Assembly: GCA_035934555.1 (NCBI GenBank)
Contig: DASYXT010000075.1
Location: 1 to 64,000, forward strand
DNA from: DASYXT01 sp035934555
Lineage (GTDB): Bacteria > Verrucomicrobiota > Verrucomicrobiia > Limisphaerales > UBA8199
Direction: 5' to 3'
Length of the DNA stretch: 64,000 nucleotides
The position numbers and the translations under genes are program-made. Positions 9,434-20,934 of this stretch are shown piece by piece. The notes beneath the pieces are model-generated. The model was not told the DNA's origin. It made no database searches and worked only from the letters and a program-made list of their open reading frames with translations. The stretch's first letter is position 1. Each line of letters begins with the position of its first letter.

Positions 9434-12400
9434 TCACACTTCCAGCCGGTCTGTCGGCCGTGCCACAAGCGCGTAAAGCGCGGGCATTAAAAATACGCTG
9501 ATGAGCAAACGCGTGAACAAGCCGCTGACGATGACCAGCGCGAAGGGCCGCTGCGAATCGGTCCCGACGCCCGTCGCCACGGCCGCCGGCAACAATCCCA
9601 AGGCGGCTACCAGCGCCGTCATCATGATCGGGCGCAGCCTCAGGATCGCGCCATCGCGAATGGCCTGCCGGAATTCCATGCCGCCCACACGCAGTTCGTT
9701 GACATAAGAGATATACACCACGGCCGTCTGCACGGAAACTCCGAATAGAGCCAGGAAGCCGATGCCGGACGATACGGAGAAAGGCGTGTGCGTCAGCCAC
9801 AGCGCCAGAATCCCGCCCACCGGCGCTGATAACAACACGCCCAGCACGGTGATGAGCGGAAACTTGAAATTGCGGTACAGCGCGAACAGCAGCAGAAAAA
9901 TGATGAACAAGGTCAAGGGGAGCACCAGGTTGAGCTGGCGCCGGGAGGCCGTGTAGTTCTTGTACTCACCGCCCCAATCGAGCCGGTACCCTTCCGGGAG
10001 GGGCACCCGGGCCTGGACCTGCCGCCGCGCGTCATCCACTGCTCCGGCCAGGTCACGGCCTTCCACCGAGAACTGCACGCCGATGTACCGCGAGTTGTCC
10101 TCGCGATAAATGAACGAGGCCCCGTTTTGAATACGAATGTCGGCAAATTCTTTCAGCGGCATTTGCGCGCCGTCGGGCGTGCTGACAATCAGGTTACGGA
10201 TCTGCTCCGGGTTATCCCGGAATTGCGGTTCCAGGCGCGCAACCAGGTCAAACTGTTTCTCTCCCTGAACGACCTGAGTAGCGGCGGCGCCGCCCACCGC
10301 GGCCTCAATCAGACCGTTAATATCCGCAACGTTCAGGCCGTAACGAGCGATCTTGGCCCGATTGATATTCACAGTCAGGCTGGGCTGGCCGAGCTCCTGG
10401 ACCAAGGTTATCTCTTTAATACCGCGCACGCCTTGCAGCACACGTTCGATGGCCCGGCCTTTGGCTTCGAGGGTATCCAGGTCCGGCCCAAAAACCTTCA
10501 CTGCCAGGGCGCTCTTGAGACCGGTTTCCGCCTCGTCCACCGCATCCTCGGCGGGCTGGGTATAGTTGAAAATAATTCCGGGGAAGGCCTGGAGTTTATC
10601 ATTGATCGCCTCAATCAAAGCGGCCTTGGTGCGATACGGCCCTTTCCATTCCCGGTACGGCTTGAGCCCGACGAAAAACTCGACGTTAAAAAACCCGGTC
10701 GGGTCGGTGCCGTCGTCAGGCCGGCCGTGCTCCGAAGCCACGACCGTCACCTCAGGGAACGAGTGGAGGATCTGCCGAACCTGCGGCGCTATCTTGCGCG
10801 ATTCCTCAAAAGAGATCGTGTACGGCATGGTCGCGCGAACCCAGAGCGCGCCTTCGTCAAGGTGCGGCATGAACTCGGCTCCTATGCCGGGCACCAGCAG
10901 CAGCGACCCGCCTACCACCAGCACTGAGAGCTGTGTTGTTGCCCAGGGATGTGCCAGGCATGCGTCCAGCCCTTTGGTGTAGATGCGTTTGACAGCCTCA
11001 AACCCAGGGTTGTGCCGCTCGCGCACCCCTTTGCGAAAGGCCCACGAACACAACACCGGCAGAACCGTCAGCGTAATCACCAGCGACCCGACCAGCGCGA
11101 AAATCATCGTGTCGGCCATCGGCGTGAAGAGCTTGCCCGAAGGCCCGTGGAGCACATAAATGGGCAGGAACCCCGCGACAATCACCGCAACGGCATAAAA
11201 GATGGGCCGGTCCACTTCAGCGGCGGCGTCCGCAATGACTTCCATCAGGCTGTACGACTGCCCCCTGCGCGCGGCGAGCTGGCGGAAAATGTTTTCCACC
11301 ATGACCACGGCTCCATCCACTAGAATGCCGAAATCCACCGCGCCGATGGACAGCAGGTTGGCCGAGACGTCACGCAGGTCCAGGCAGATGAACGCAAAGA
11401 GAAGCGCCAGCGGAATGGTGAGCGCTACGATTAGGCCTGCCCGCAAATCGTACAGGAAGAAAACCAGCACGATCGCGACCAGCAGCATGCCGCGCAACAG
11501 GTTGCGCTCCACCGTCTCGGTGGTCAGCGAAATTAAATCTGTGCGGTCGTAAAAGGTATGGACCTTGACGTCCTTGGGCAGGATGCTCCGGTTAAGCTCC
11601 TGGGTTTTGGCTTCGACCCGCTTGAGGACCTCCTGTGTTTTTTCGCCCGTGCGCATCAGGATCACCCCTTCAACGGCATCGTCCTGGTTCTGGTACCCGA
11701 ACTGCCCGAGGCGTGGGGCGTGGCCGATCACCACCCGGCCCACGTCTTTCACCAGTGTGGGAATGCCGTTGTGTACCGCTAAAACCACGTTCCCGATATC
11801 TTCCGGCGTATGCAATCGGCCCAGGCCGCGCACGTAATAAAACTGGCCGCCTTCGGAATAAAACCCGCCGCCTGCATTGCCATTGTTGGCGGCCAGCGAA
11901 GTTACGATTTGGGGAATCGACAGGCCAGCCCCGGCAATTTTCGCCGGGTCAAACAGAACCTGGTACTGCATCGTCTCCCCGCCCAGTCCCGAATCGTCCG
12001 CAACACCCGGGACAGACTTATATTGGCGCTCGACGATCCAGTCTTCGATGGTCTTCAGTTCGAGCGGCGAACGGTCCGGGCTTTGCAGCACGTAGCGGTA
12101 AATCAGACCCGAAGGCGAAAAGAGCGGCGCGACCGACGGCGTCACCCCCGAAGGCAGGCTCAGGTCCGGAATGCGCTCGAACACCTGCTGGCGCGCAAAA
12201 TAGTTATCCGTCCCATCGCGGAAGCTTAACCGCACGTCGGATAATCCGTAGAGCGAGATCGAGCGCAGGATGGTCATTTTCGGGATGCCATTCATCTCGA
12301 CCTCGACAGGGACGGTGATGAGGCGCTCGACTTCCTCAGCGGCGTGACCGGGCCATTGCGTAATGATCTCGACCATCGGCGGTGACAAGTCGGGGTAGGC

Positions 12401-12562
12401 CTCGACCGGCAGGCGGTTCAGCGACCAACTCCCGGCGGCCAGCAACAACACCGTGGCCAGCAGCACGAGAAACCGCTGGCGCAATGACGACGCGACGATG
12501 CGGTTAATCACCGAGGTGGCACGTCTCGGTGGCTGCGGGACCGGTAGCTCGGGTGCGTTCAC
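9434..12562 (-). CDS. czcA: Heavy-metal RND efflux pump, CzcA type
   Basis: This 1042-residue inner-membrane proton/metal antiporter has the usual RND layout of 12 membrane helices and two large periplasmic loops. Helix 4 carries DFGILVDGAVVMVEN. Its two aspartates and glutamate match the proton-relay signature of the CzcA-like Zn/Co/Cd group rather than the Cu/Ag CusA group. The N-terminus has VEAYPDLSPPMVEIITQWPG, typical of heavy-metal RND proteins. Its ATG overlaps the fusion-protein stop (ATGA at 12559-12562), so the two are coupled. Metal specificity is inferred from the helix-4 motif only. Confidence 0.93.
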   Translation of the reverse strand: MNAPELPVPQPPRRATSVINRIVASSLRQRFLVLLATVLLLAAGSWSLNRLPVEAYPDLSPPMVEIITQWPGHAAEEVERLITVPVEVEMNGIPKMTILRSISLYGLSDVRLSFRDGTDNYFARQQVFERIPDLSLPSGVTPSVAPLFSPSGLIYRYVLQSPDRSPLELKTIEDWIVERQYKSVPGVADDSGLGGETMQYQVLFDPAKIAGAGLSIPQIVTSLAANNGNAGGGFYSEGGQFYYVRGLGRLHTPEDIGNVVLAVHNGIPTLVKDVGRVVIGHAPRLGQFGYQNQDDAVEGVILMRTGEKTQEVLKRVEAKTQELNRSILPKDVKVHTFYDRTDLISLTTETVERNLLRGMLLVAIVLVFFLYDLRAGLIVALTIPLALLFAFICLDLRDVSANLLSIGAVDFGILVDGAVVMVENIFRQLAARRGQSYSLMEVIADAAAEVDRPIFYAVAVIVAGFLPIYVLHGPSGKLFTPMADTMIFALVGSLVITLTVLPVLCSWAFRKGVRERHNPGFEAVKRIYTKGLDACLAHPWATTQLSVLVVGGSLLLVPGIGAEFMPHLDEGALWVRATMPYTISFEESRKIAPQVRQILHSFPEVTVVASEHGRPDDGTDPTGFFNVEFFVGLKPYREWKGPYRTKAALIEAINDKLQAFPGIIFNYTQPAEDAVDEAETGLKSALAVKVFGPDLDTLEAKGRAIERVLQGVRGIKEITLVQELGQPSLTVNINRAKIARYGLNVADINGLIEAAVGGAAATQVVQGEKQFDLVARLEPQFRDNPEQIRNLIVSTPDGAQMPLKEFADIRIQNGASFIYREDNSRYIGVQFSVEGRDLAGAVDDARRQVQARVPLPEGYRLDWGGEYKNYTASRRQLNLVLPLTLFIIFLLLFALYRNFKFPLITVLGVLLSAPVGGILALWLTHTPFSVSSGIGFLALFGVSVQTAVVYISYVNELRVGGMEFRQAIRDGAILRLRPIMMTALVAALGLLPAAVATGVGTDSQRPFALVIVSGLFTRLLISVFLMPALYALVARPTDRLEV

Positions 12563-13752
12563 TGGGTTTGCAGGAATTGCAGGAACAGGCCGCCATCGAC
12601 CACGACCTTGTCCCCTGCCGCGAGGCCCTGGGTGGCCTCGTAGTGGTTGTCCACACGGCTGCCCAACGTGATGCGTCGGCGGGAGAAGCTGCCGTCCGCA
12701 TTGGCCAGATACACGAGCGGCAGGTCCTCATCGTCGCGCAGCACCGCGGAGACCGGCACCAGCAGCCCGGTTTGCTCACGACGCGAATGGATGCGCACCC
12801 GGACGTACATCTGCTTCTTCAGAATCTCCTTGGGATTGCGGGCCAGGACGCGGACGCTGATTGCGCGCGTCGCCGGGTCCACAATCGCCGAGATGTAATC
12901 CACGGTCCCGGCAATGTTGGTGGGCCAGGCGGTGGTGAGAATCTCGGCCGGGTCCCCGGCTTCGACCGCCGCGAGGTCCGACTCGAACAGGTTGGCCATG
13001 ACCCAAACCTGGGAGAGGTCCGCCACCGTGAAGCATGGCGTCGTGCCGGCCTGCAGCAATTGACCGGGCGTGATTAGTTTTTCCACCACGGTGCCGTCCA
13101 AGGGCGAACGGATATTGCCGGCGATTTCCGGCAAGGGTTGGTTTTGCTGGATGGCCTGGATAATGGCCTCATCCACACCCAGCGAGTGAAGTTGCTCAAG
13201 GGCCGCCTGCCGGTCGGCCTCGGCGTTGGTCGCGTCGGTCTGTGCCTGCTCCACCTCTTTACGCGCTAGATTATTCTTCGACAGTTCGACGGCCAGTTCA
13301 GCAATGCGCCGGGTATTTTTCGCCGTCGCGACGGCTTTGCGATAGGTGCTGATGGCGGTGGCGAAATCGGGCGACGCAGCCGTCGCCAGCACGTCACCGG
13401 CCTTCACTTTGGCTCCCAGGGACACCACCAGCCGCGACACCGGCCCCGAGATCGGCGCCAGCACCGTCGTGGCCTGATCATTATCGAAGCTGACAATCCC
13501 CGTGGTTTCCACGGTCTGGCGGAAGGAGGACGGCTGGAGCGTTTCGGTGTGGATTTTCTCGCGTTGAGCGGGCGGCAACACCAGGTTGGTGGCCACGGCG
13601 GCTCTTTCGGGAGCGGCCTCAGCGGCTCCAGCCGGTGACGGAGCCGCCAGCGCCAGGCCGAGCGCGCATAGGCCCAGCCAGGAACGGCTTGGCAATCGAA
13701 ACACACAACGCCTGCGGCAGCGCCGCGGCGCACAGGTTCCTCTGACGTTCAT
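12559..13752 (-). CDS. RND efflux periplasmic adaptor (CzcB/CusB family)
   Basis: This 397-residue membrane-fusion protein has a basic N-terminus and signal peptide (WLGLCALGLALAAPSPAGA). The barrel-sandwich hybrid domain follows (VLAPISGPVSRLVVSLGAKVKAGDVLA, then SPLDGTVVEKLITPGQLL). A helical hairpin lies at about residues 130-190, and the beta-barrel region includes VADLSQVWVMANLFESD. The start at 13752 (MNVRGTC) gives the signal peptide, and the alternative at 13806 adds nothing recognisable. No histidine- or methionine-rich metal-binding tail is visible. It bridges the inner-membrane pump and the outer-membrane channel. Confidence 0.92.
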   Translation of the reverse strand: MNVRGTCAPRRCRRRCVFRLPSRSWLGLCALGLALAAPSPAGAAEAAPERAAVATNLVLPPAQREKIHTETLQPSSFRQTVETTGIVSFDNDQATTVLAPISGPVSRLVVSLGAKVKAGDVLATAASPDFATAISTYRKAVATAKNTRRIAELAVELSKNNLARKEVEQAQTDATNAEADRQAALEQLHSLGVDEAIIQAIQQNQPLPEIAGNIRSPLDGTVVEKLITPGQLLQAGTTPCFTVADLSQVWVMANLFESDLAAVEAGDPAEILTTAWPTNIAGTVDYISAIVDPATRAISVRVLARNPKEILKKQMYVRVRIHSRREQTGLLVPVSAVLRDDEDLPLVYLANADGSFSRRRITLGSRVDNHYEATQGLAAGDKVVVDGGLFLQFLQTQ

Positions 13753-13889
13753 TTGGTGAATTGCACGGGCAGTTAGTCCGCCCGAGATAGAGTTTCTCGA
13801 CTCCAAAGTACAGACACGAAGACGCGGTCGAAGAGCAGGAACAGAGCCGTGGAGTCTTGCGACTCGCCTTACACCACAACCGGCAGAAG

Positions 13890-14219
13890 CTAGACGAGGC
13901 CAGGGGGAGCTCGCCCAGGTGAAGCGAGATAGGTGAACTCCAAGAAAACGACTGACTCAACCCGCGGCAACGCCCCGAAGGGACACTGCACGAAGCGGCC
14001 AGCTACCGGCGCCAGGCCAGGCGAGTGCACCTGGCTTTTGGCGAACAGGCAAAGCACGCAAGTGCCGGAGGCCGCTTTCCCGCTGTGGTGGAGCGATTGG
14101 TGGAAATCGTTGTCGGCCGCCAGAAAGCCGAGCACCAAAAGCAATGCCGCCAGCACTCCGGCCAGAATACGGCTCGGGATTGCGGCCTGTTTGACTTTCG
14201 CGTGCGTCACTTCAAGCAT
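13890..14219 (-). CDS. Small membrane protein with Cys/His motif leading the metal-efflux operon
   Basis: This 109-residue protein has one membrane helix or signal anchor (residues 18-35, LAGVLAALLLVLGFLAA). A short His/Cys-rich segment follows (FHQSLHHSGKAASGTCVLCL, about residues 39-58). The pattern of histidines followed by CxxC resembles DUF2946-like small proteins that often sit beside metal-efflux genes. The gap to the adaptor gene is 137 bases on the same strand. A role in binding or sensing periplasmic metal is inferred from position and motif only. The last third is unremarkable and the reading frame could be shorter. Confidence 0.55.
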   Translation of the reverse strand: MLEVTHAKVKQAAIPSRILAGVLAALLLVLGFLAADNDFHQSLHHSGKAASGTCVLCLFAKSQVHSPGLAPVAGRFVQCPFGALPRVESVVFLEFTYLASPGRAPPGLV

Positions 14220-14244
14220 TAGAAAAGCACATACTCAGCCCCGG

Positions 14245-14265
14245 CGCAAGCCCCGAGCGCTTGCG
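14245..14265 (-). terminator. Stem-loop between the DUF1080 gene and the metal-efflux operon
   Basis: CGCAAGC (14245-14251) and GCTTGCG (14259-14265) pair perfectly around a 7-base loop, inside a longer GC-rich imperfect stem. On the minus strand it follows the DUF1080 stop by 15 bases. No T-run follows directly; TTTT appears about 20 bases later. It could be a weak terminator or an RNA structure ahead of the efflux operon. Confidence 0.3.
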
Positions 14266-14280
14266 GCCCGCCGGCGCTCC

Positions 14281-15468
14281 TCATTTTTTGTCCCAGTGCT
14301 GCTCGGCGATCATCTGTTCGAGGGCGGCTTTTGCTTCGAGATCCTCGGGCAGCACTTTAAAGCGGATGAGATAGTTGACGACGTGCAGCAGGTGTTTGAT
14401 TTCATCTTTCTTGGCTGCCAGCTTTTCGGGCGGCAGTTGCTTCACCTCGTCCCAATACTCATTGGACAGTTCACCGGCGCGATCCATCGCAGACTGGTCG
14501 GGTTCGTACACCAGCGACTCGGCCAGGCACAACATTTCCGGGACTGGGTTGGCCGGGTCTTTGAGTTTCTCGGCTTGCGAGCGCAGTGCGGCGGCGAGCT
14601 CTTTGCGTTTGGCCATGGTGGCTTCCGTGCTTAGGTAACCGCGGGTTCCACCTTCGCTGTTTCGCGGGGGCAACGGGCGATACCAAATGTTCCGGTAGCG
14701 CACCGGGTTGCCGTGGTCCTGCAACTTGAGCGGGCCGGCATCTCCCAGCGAGCCCGGCTTGGCTCGCGCCATATGGCCGGTCGGGCCCTCAATAATCGAA
14801 TGGTCCTGAACCACCACGCCATTGAGGAAAACTGTCACGTAGCCCGGGTCCACCAATTCGCCCTGCCGGTAAATCGGCCGGCGGAAAATGATGTCATAGA
14901 CCTGGAACTCACCGGGCGGCCGCAGCGCGTTGGCCAGCGGCGGGTTCTGCCCATAAACGGCCCCGGCAAAGCCGTCGGCGTAGGTGGGATTGTTGTAGTT
15001 ATCCAGAACCTGGATTTCCACCTGGCCCATGAGGAAGACGCCACTGTTGCCCCGGCCCTGGCTGGTGCCTTCGATCTTGGTCGGCGCCGCCCATTCGACG
15101 TGCAGTTGGCAGTCGCCGAACTTCTCCCGCGTGCGGATGAACCCGGAGCCCGGCACGCATTCCATCGCCCCATTTCTAATCACCCATTTGGTCGGCACAC
15201 CCTCCCCCTCGTCGGCTTCCCATTTTGACAGGTCTGTGCCGTCAAAGAGGATGATCGCGTCGGAAGGGGGTTTGCCGGGCTGTTCCAGGGTGCTGAAGGT
15301 GCCCGGGGTGACAAGTTTGGGTTGTGGGCGGTTCCGGTCGTGGACGGCCCAGGGGTGATGTTCATCCGGCGCATCGCCATAGAACGGGGAGCCAACATCC
15401 GCCGCGCGGCTGTTCAGAGCCAGTGTAAGTGTGCCGGTTGCGATAAGGAGCGTGAGATTCAATTTCAT
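14281..15468 (-). CDS. Secreted DUF1080 (3-keto-disaccharide hydrolase-like) protein
   Basis: This 395-residue protein has a signal peptide (MKLNLTLLIATGTLTLALNSRA). The DUF1080 concanavalin-like fold covers about residues 75-275: IILFDGTDLSKWE, FGDCQLHVEWAAP, RGNSGVFLMGQVEIQVLDNY and FLNGVVVQDHSIIEGPTG are family hallmarks. The C-terminal 100 residues are helical and charged. Characterised relatives act on 3-keto sugars or bind glycans; the substrate here is unknown. The start at 15468 is chosen because upstream codons run into mnmA on the other strand. It is divergent from mnmA, with 168 bases between the starts. Confidence 0.85.
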   Translation of the reverse strand: MKLNLTLLIATGTLTLALNSRAADVGSPFYGDAPDEHHPWAVHDRNRPQPKLVTPGTFSTLEQPGKPPSDAIILFDGTDLSKWEADEGEGVPTKWVIRNGAMECVPGSGFIRTREKFGDCQLHVEWAAPTKIEGTSQGRGNSGVFLMGQVEIQVLDNYNNPTYADGFAGAVYGQNPPLANALRPPGEFQVYDIIFRRPIYRQGELVDPGYVTVFLNGVVVQDHSIIEGPTGHMARAKPGSLGDAGPLKLQDHGNPVRYRNIWYRPLPPRNSEGGTRGYLSTEATMAKRKELAAALRSQAEKLKDPANPVPEMLCLAESLVYEPDQSAMDRAGELSNEYWDEVKQLPPEKLAAKKDEIKHLLHVVNYLIRFKVLPEDLEAKAALEQMIAEQHWDKK

Positions 15469-15636
15469 GAGAGTTTCCGGTTCGTTATTGGCAGTAATAC
15501 GCAGACAAACCCACGAAGTCCAGTCTGGCAAAACCAGCCGCCCGTTCAAAGCCTGTTCGTAATGCCTTAGTGGATGCGGTTTCCAGCCTGCACCGGCCCC
15601 CCGGCGCCGCGGTTTACACTCACCCAACCCCGGGTT

Positions 15637-16737
15637 ATGTTCCGCCTCCTGGTGAACCAGAAAAAAACACGGGTTGTGGTCGGCATGAGCGGTGGAGTGG
15701 ATTCCTCCGCGACGGCGGCGCTGTTGCTGGAACAGGGTTATGATGTGGTCGGGATCACGCTGAAGCTTTGGCCCCAGGATTGCGTGTCGCGCGCCGAAGA
15801 CAAGTGCTGCGGCCCGCAAGCGGTGAGCGACGCCCGGGCGGTGTGCCATAAGCTGGGCGTGCCTTACTACCTGATCGACGAGGCCGCGGAGTTTCAGACC
15901 CGGGTGATTCAATACTTCGCCGCCGAGTACAAGGCCGGCCGCACTCCCAACCCCTGCGTGATGTGCAACCAGAATCTGAAGTTCGGGCGGCTGATCGAGC
16001 GCGCCGATCAACTCGGCGCTCGCTTCATCGCCACCGGCCACTTCGCCCGACTCGAGCCGAGTAGCGATGGCCGCCGCACGCTGCTCAAGCGCGGGCGCGA
16101 CCTGCGCAAAGACCAGAGCTATTTCCTCTTTTCACTGCGCCAGGACCAGTTGTCCCGCGCGCTGTTCCCGCTTGGTGAGAAAACCAAAAGCGACACGCGC
16201 GAGGTAGCCCGCCATTGCCAACTCAAAACCGCCGATAAAGAGGAAAGCATGGAGATATGTTTCGTGCCGGATAACGACTACGGAAAATTCCTGGAACAGG
16301 CGCATCTGGCCGAGAAGCACCGCGGTCAAATCGTCAACCTCCAAGGGCAGGTGCTGGGCCAGCATGACGGCATCGAGTTTTATACTATTGGCCAGCGCCG
16401 GGGGTTAGGCATCGCTTCGGCAAAACCCCTTTACGTCATCGAACTGGATGCCGCCGCAAATCGGGTCATCGTGGGTGATGAAACCGCACTTGAACGCGAC
16501 GAGTTCATCGCCGAGCGCTGTAATTGGATTCCGTTTGACACGCCGTCTGACTCGGTGCGAGCGACGGTAAAAATCCGCTACGCGCATGGCGGCACGCCCG
16601 CAACCATCACACCTTTGCCTGGCGGCCGGGTGCGGGTCAAATTGGATACGCCGCAGCGCGCCATTACCCCTGGGCAGGCAGCCGTGTTTTATGATGAGGA
16701 CCTCGTCCTTGGAGGCGGCTGGATTAATCGGAGCTAA
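15637..16737 (+). CDS. mnmA: tRNA-specific 2-thiouridylase MnmA
   Basis: This 366-residue cytoplasmic enzyme thiolates U34 of the Lys, Glu and Gln tRNAs. The PP-loop VVVGMSGGVDSS is at about residues 12-23. The first catalytic cysteine lies in RTPNPCVMCNQNLKFG and the second in MEICFVPDNDYGKFL. IGQRRGLGIA and the C-terminal ITPGQAAVFYDEDLVLGGG are also diagnostic. The start at 15637 (MFRLLVNQ) places the PP-loop at the normal distance; the ATG at 15574 adds a proline-rich stretch unlike the family. The last four bases overlap the stop of the convergent oxidoreductase gene. Confidence 0.96.
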   Translation: MFRLLVNQKKTRVVVGMSGGVDSSATAALLLEQGYDVVGITLKLWPQDCVSRAEDKCCGPQAVSDARAVCHKLGVPYYLIDEAAEFQTRVIQYFAAEYKAGRTPNPCVMCNQNLKFGRLIERADQLGARFIATGHFARLEPSSDGRRTLLKRGRDLRKDQSYFLFSLRQDQLSRALFPLGEKTKSDTREVARHCQLKTADKEESMEICFVPDNDYGKFLEQAHLAEKHRGQIVNLQGQVLGQHDGIEFYTIGQRRGLGIASAKPLYVIELDAAANRVIVGDETALERDEFIAERCNWIPFDTPSDSVRATVKIRYAHGGTPATITPLPGGRVRVKLDTPQRAITPGQAAVFYDEDLVLGGGWINRS

Positions 16738-18158
16738 AAGCGTCCCACATGCCACCCGTCGCGATACGTCCGGGCCAACAGGCAATTTGCCTCCGGCCGG
16801 TTTGCAAAGCCCAGCCGAGCGGGTTCCCAGAACAGTTTGTCCTCCGGCATGCGGATGGCCACGGTGCCCAGTAGGATCGCCTCGGTCATCGGGCCGGTTT
16901 GGGCAAAATGAGATTCCGTGGGCTCGCCGCCCAGGCACGCATCCACGAAGTGATGGTAATGATTGCGAGGTGAAAAGGCTGGTCGCTCCACGGTTCTGAA
17001 CTTTTCCTCAGGAAAAAGCTGCGGAGGAAACCCGTGCGGGATGAGCAAGCTGCCTTCGGTGCCGATCAGCATCGAGGACTCCGTCGGGTACTCGCTCAAA
17101 TCATTGGTGGCGAGCTTGCGAATATGATCGGGAGGAAAGAACTCGCCATCGAACCATTCCAACGTCAATTCCTGTCCGGCGATGTGTTTGTTGGCCGGAA
17201 AGCTCCAGACAATATGGTCGCCCTGGGGCCAATTGTCCGCGCGGCGTTCGGGCGAATTCTTCCACGATTCCTGCACCTCGGCCCACACGTGCCTCGGCGC
17301 TTTCAGTTCCAGCCCTTTCCAGACCGGATCAAAGATATGGCAGCCGATGTCCCCGGACCACCCCGTTCCGAAATCGAGCCACGCGCGCCACTTGGTCGGG
17401 TGATAAATGTCGGGGGCGAACGGCCGCTCTGGCGCCGTCCCCAACCACAAGTCCCAACTCAACTCCGGCGGTGGCGGTTGGCCTTTAGCCGGGCGCGGCC
17501 CTTTCAGGCGGTAAGTCTCGACGGCTCCCGGCCGGTTCGAGCAGAGATACGCATGCGTCACTTTGCCGATAACACCGTCGCGCAGCCACCGCACCGCGGT
17601 GCGCTCGTGCACGCTCGAAGCCTCCTGTGTGCCGAGTTGCGTGACCACCCCTTTCCTTACTGCGGCGCGGGTGAGCGCGCGAACCTCGGCAATGTCATGG
17701 CAGAGTGGTTTTTGGCAATAAACATGTTTGCCGGCGCGCACGGCGGTGTAGGCAATCGCGAAATGCATGTGGTCCGGCACAGCGACGTTCACTGAATCAA
17801 TCTGTCCACCTTCGCTGGACAGCAGCTCCCGCCAATCGGCGTACAGCCCGGCTTTCGGTGCGACCTGCGCCGCCTTGTGAAGCGTATTGGCGTCCACGTC
17901 GCATAGCGCGACCACATCCACGCGCGGGTGCTTGAGAAAATTTTGCAGGTCGTTCCAACCCATGCCGCCGACCCCGATGCTGGCGTGGCGCAGGCGGCCG
18001 GTTGCGGTGCGATGCGCGCGCGGCGAGGTCCGGCACGAGGAAAAGAAAGGTGCGGCCAGACCGGCCAGCCCGGTGGCGCGCAGAAATTGCCGGCGAGACC
18101 AGGAACCGCTCTGACGGTTGTTCGTTTGCCAATCCACGCTGCTGATACCAAGTCTCAT
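16734..18158 (-). CDS. Tat-exported Gfo/Idh/MocA family oxidoreductase
   Basis: This 474-residue protein has a twin-arginine signal (SWSRRQFLRATGLAGLAAPF) followed by a cysteine, so it may be a Tat-exported lipoprotein. The NAD(P)-binding domain contains IGVGGMGWNDLQNFL and DVVALCDVD. YCQKPLCHDIAEVRALTRAA is the EKP-type catalytic region with Q in place of E. The C-terminal domain includes GTGWSGDIGCHIFDP. Such exported paralogues are abundant in Verrucomicrobia and Planctomycetes and are thought to act on sugars; the substrate is unknown. The start at 18158 is 16 residues before the Tat motif. Confidence 0.88.
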   Translation of the reverse strand: MRLGISSVDWQTNNRQSGSWSRRQFLRATGLAGLAAPFFSSCRTSPRAHRTATGRLRHASIGVGGMGWNDLQNFLKHPRVDVVALCDVDANTLHKAAQVAPKAGLYADWRELLSSEGGQIDSVNVAVPDHMHFAIAYTAVRAGKHVYCQKPLCHDIAEVRALTRAAVRKGVVTQLGTQEASSVHERTAVRWLRDGVIGKVTHAYLCSNRPGAVETYRLKGPRPAKGQPPPPELSWDLWLGTAPERPFAPDIYHPTKWRAWLDFGTGWSGDIGCHIFDPVWKGLELKAPRHVWAEVQESWKNSPERRADNWPQGDHIVWSFPANKHIAGQELTLEWFDGEFFPPDHIRKLATNDLSEYPTESSMLIGTEGSLLIPHGFPPQLFPEEKFRTVERPAFSPRNHYHHFVDACLGGEPTESHFAQTGPMTEAILLGTVAIRMPEDKLFWEPARLGFANRPEANCLLARTYRDGWHVGRF

Positions 18159-18272
18159 CTTGGCAGCTTGGGCGGACGAACCCGCATTAGCAAGCAGTTC
18201 AAACCGTGGTCGGCAAGGCCCAGGCGTGAACGCAGGCGCGCACCACGCTACGGACAAGGACAGCGGGAACCG

Positions 18273-18719
18273 TCAAACCCGTCCCTTCCGTTGCTCGCTT
18301 CGCAACCGATAAAGGTAGCGAATGGTATCGCCAGAGAGTGCGGAGAGCTTGGCCTCCTGTCTGCGGGCGTTTTCGGTGCGTTCGGCGCGGATTTGCGCCA
18401 ACTCGCCGGCGTCGAGCCAATAACCGGCGCAGTTGGGACATTCATCGATTTCGACGCGGCGGAGGGCGCTAAAGAAGTGGCGCTGAAGTTTCATCCCGGC
18501 ACAGCGCGGGCAATCGCGTTTACGGGCTGGGTCCACAACCACCTTTGGATCGCGCCGGATATGCAGCAACGCTTCACCCGCGCTTTCACTTTCCTCGTCC
18601 ACTCGTTGGAATTCGAACGCATCAAACCAAACACCGCCGCAGCCGTCCTGGCACACATCGACGACCAGCGAGCCGATTTGCAGTTGCGTCAACGAATTGA
18701 AGCAAGCCGGGCATTTCAT
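18273..18719 (-). CDS. Double TFIIB-type zinc-ribbon protein
   Basis: This 148-residue protein has two zf-TFIIB-like modules: MKCPACFNSL with CQDGCGGVWFDAFEF (residues 1-38), and CPRCAGMKL with CPNCAGYWLDAGELAQI (about 70-110). Each has paired CxxC-type ligands and the GG/GYWxD signature. A basic, helical C-terminal tail follows. The role is unknown; family members are small zinc-binding proteins. It lies 76 bases downstream of the DUF255 gene on the same strand and may share its transcript. Confidence 0.85.
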   Translation of the reverse strand: MKCPACFNSLTQLQIGSLVVDVCQDGCGGVWFDAFEFQRVDEESESAGEALLHIRRDPKVVVDPARKRDCPRCAGMKLQRHFFSALRRVEIDECPNCAGYWLDAGELAQIRAERTENARRQEAKLSALSGDTIRYLYRLRSEQRKGRV

Positions 18720-18795
18720 AAGAGCACCTTACCACTAAGGGCTCTAAAGATCACGTAAATTCCGAGTGACATGCCAGCCTCGGCCAACCAGAGAA

Positions 18796-20901
<2,106 letters not shown>

Positions 20902-20934
20902 GATACTACATGCTCAACCGCTTTAGCCGCTCCG

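Noticed and set aside
15469..16041. N-terminal extension of the DUF1080 protein into mnmA
   Set aside because: The extension is antisense to MnmA, while a clear signal peptide begins at 15468.
18716..18795. Hydrophobic peptide ending SLGIYVIFRALSGKVLL on the minus strand
   Set aside because: It lies between the DUF255 stop and the zinc-ribbon gene. The frame upstream is antisense-like shadow of DUF255 and no start is supported.
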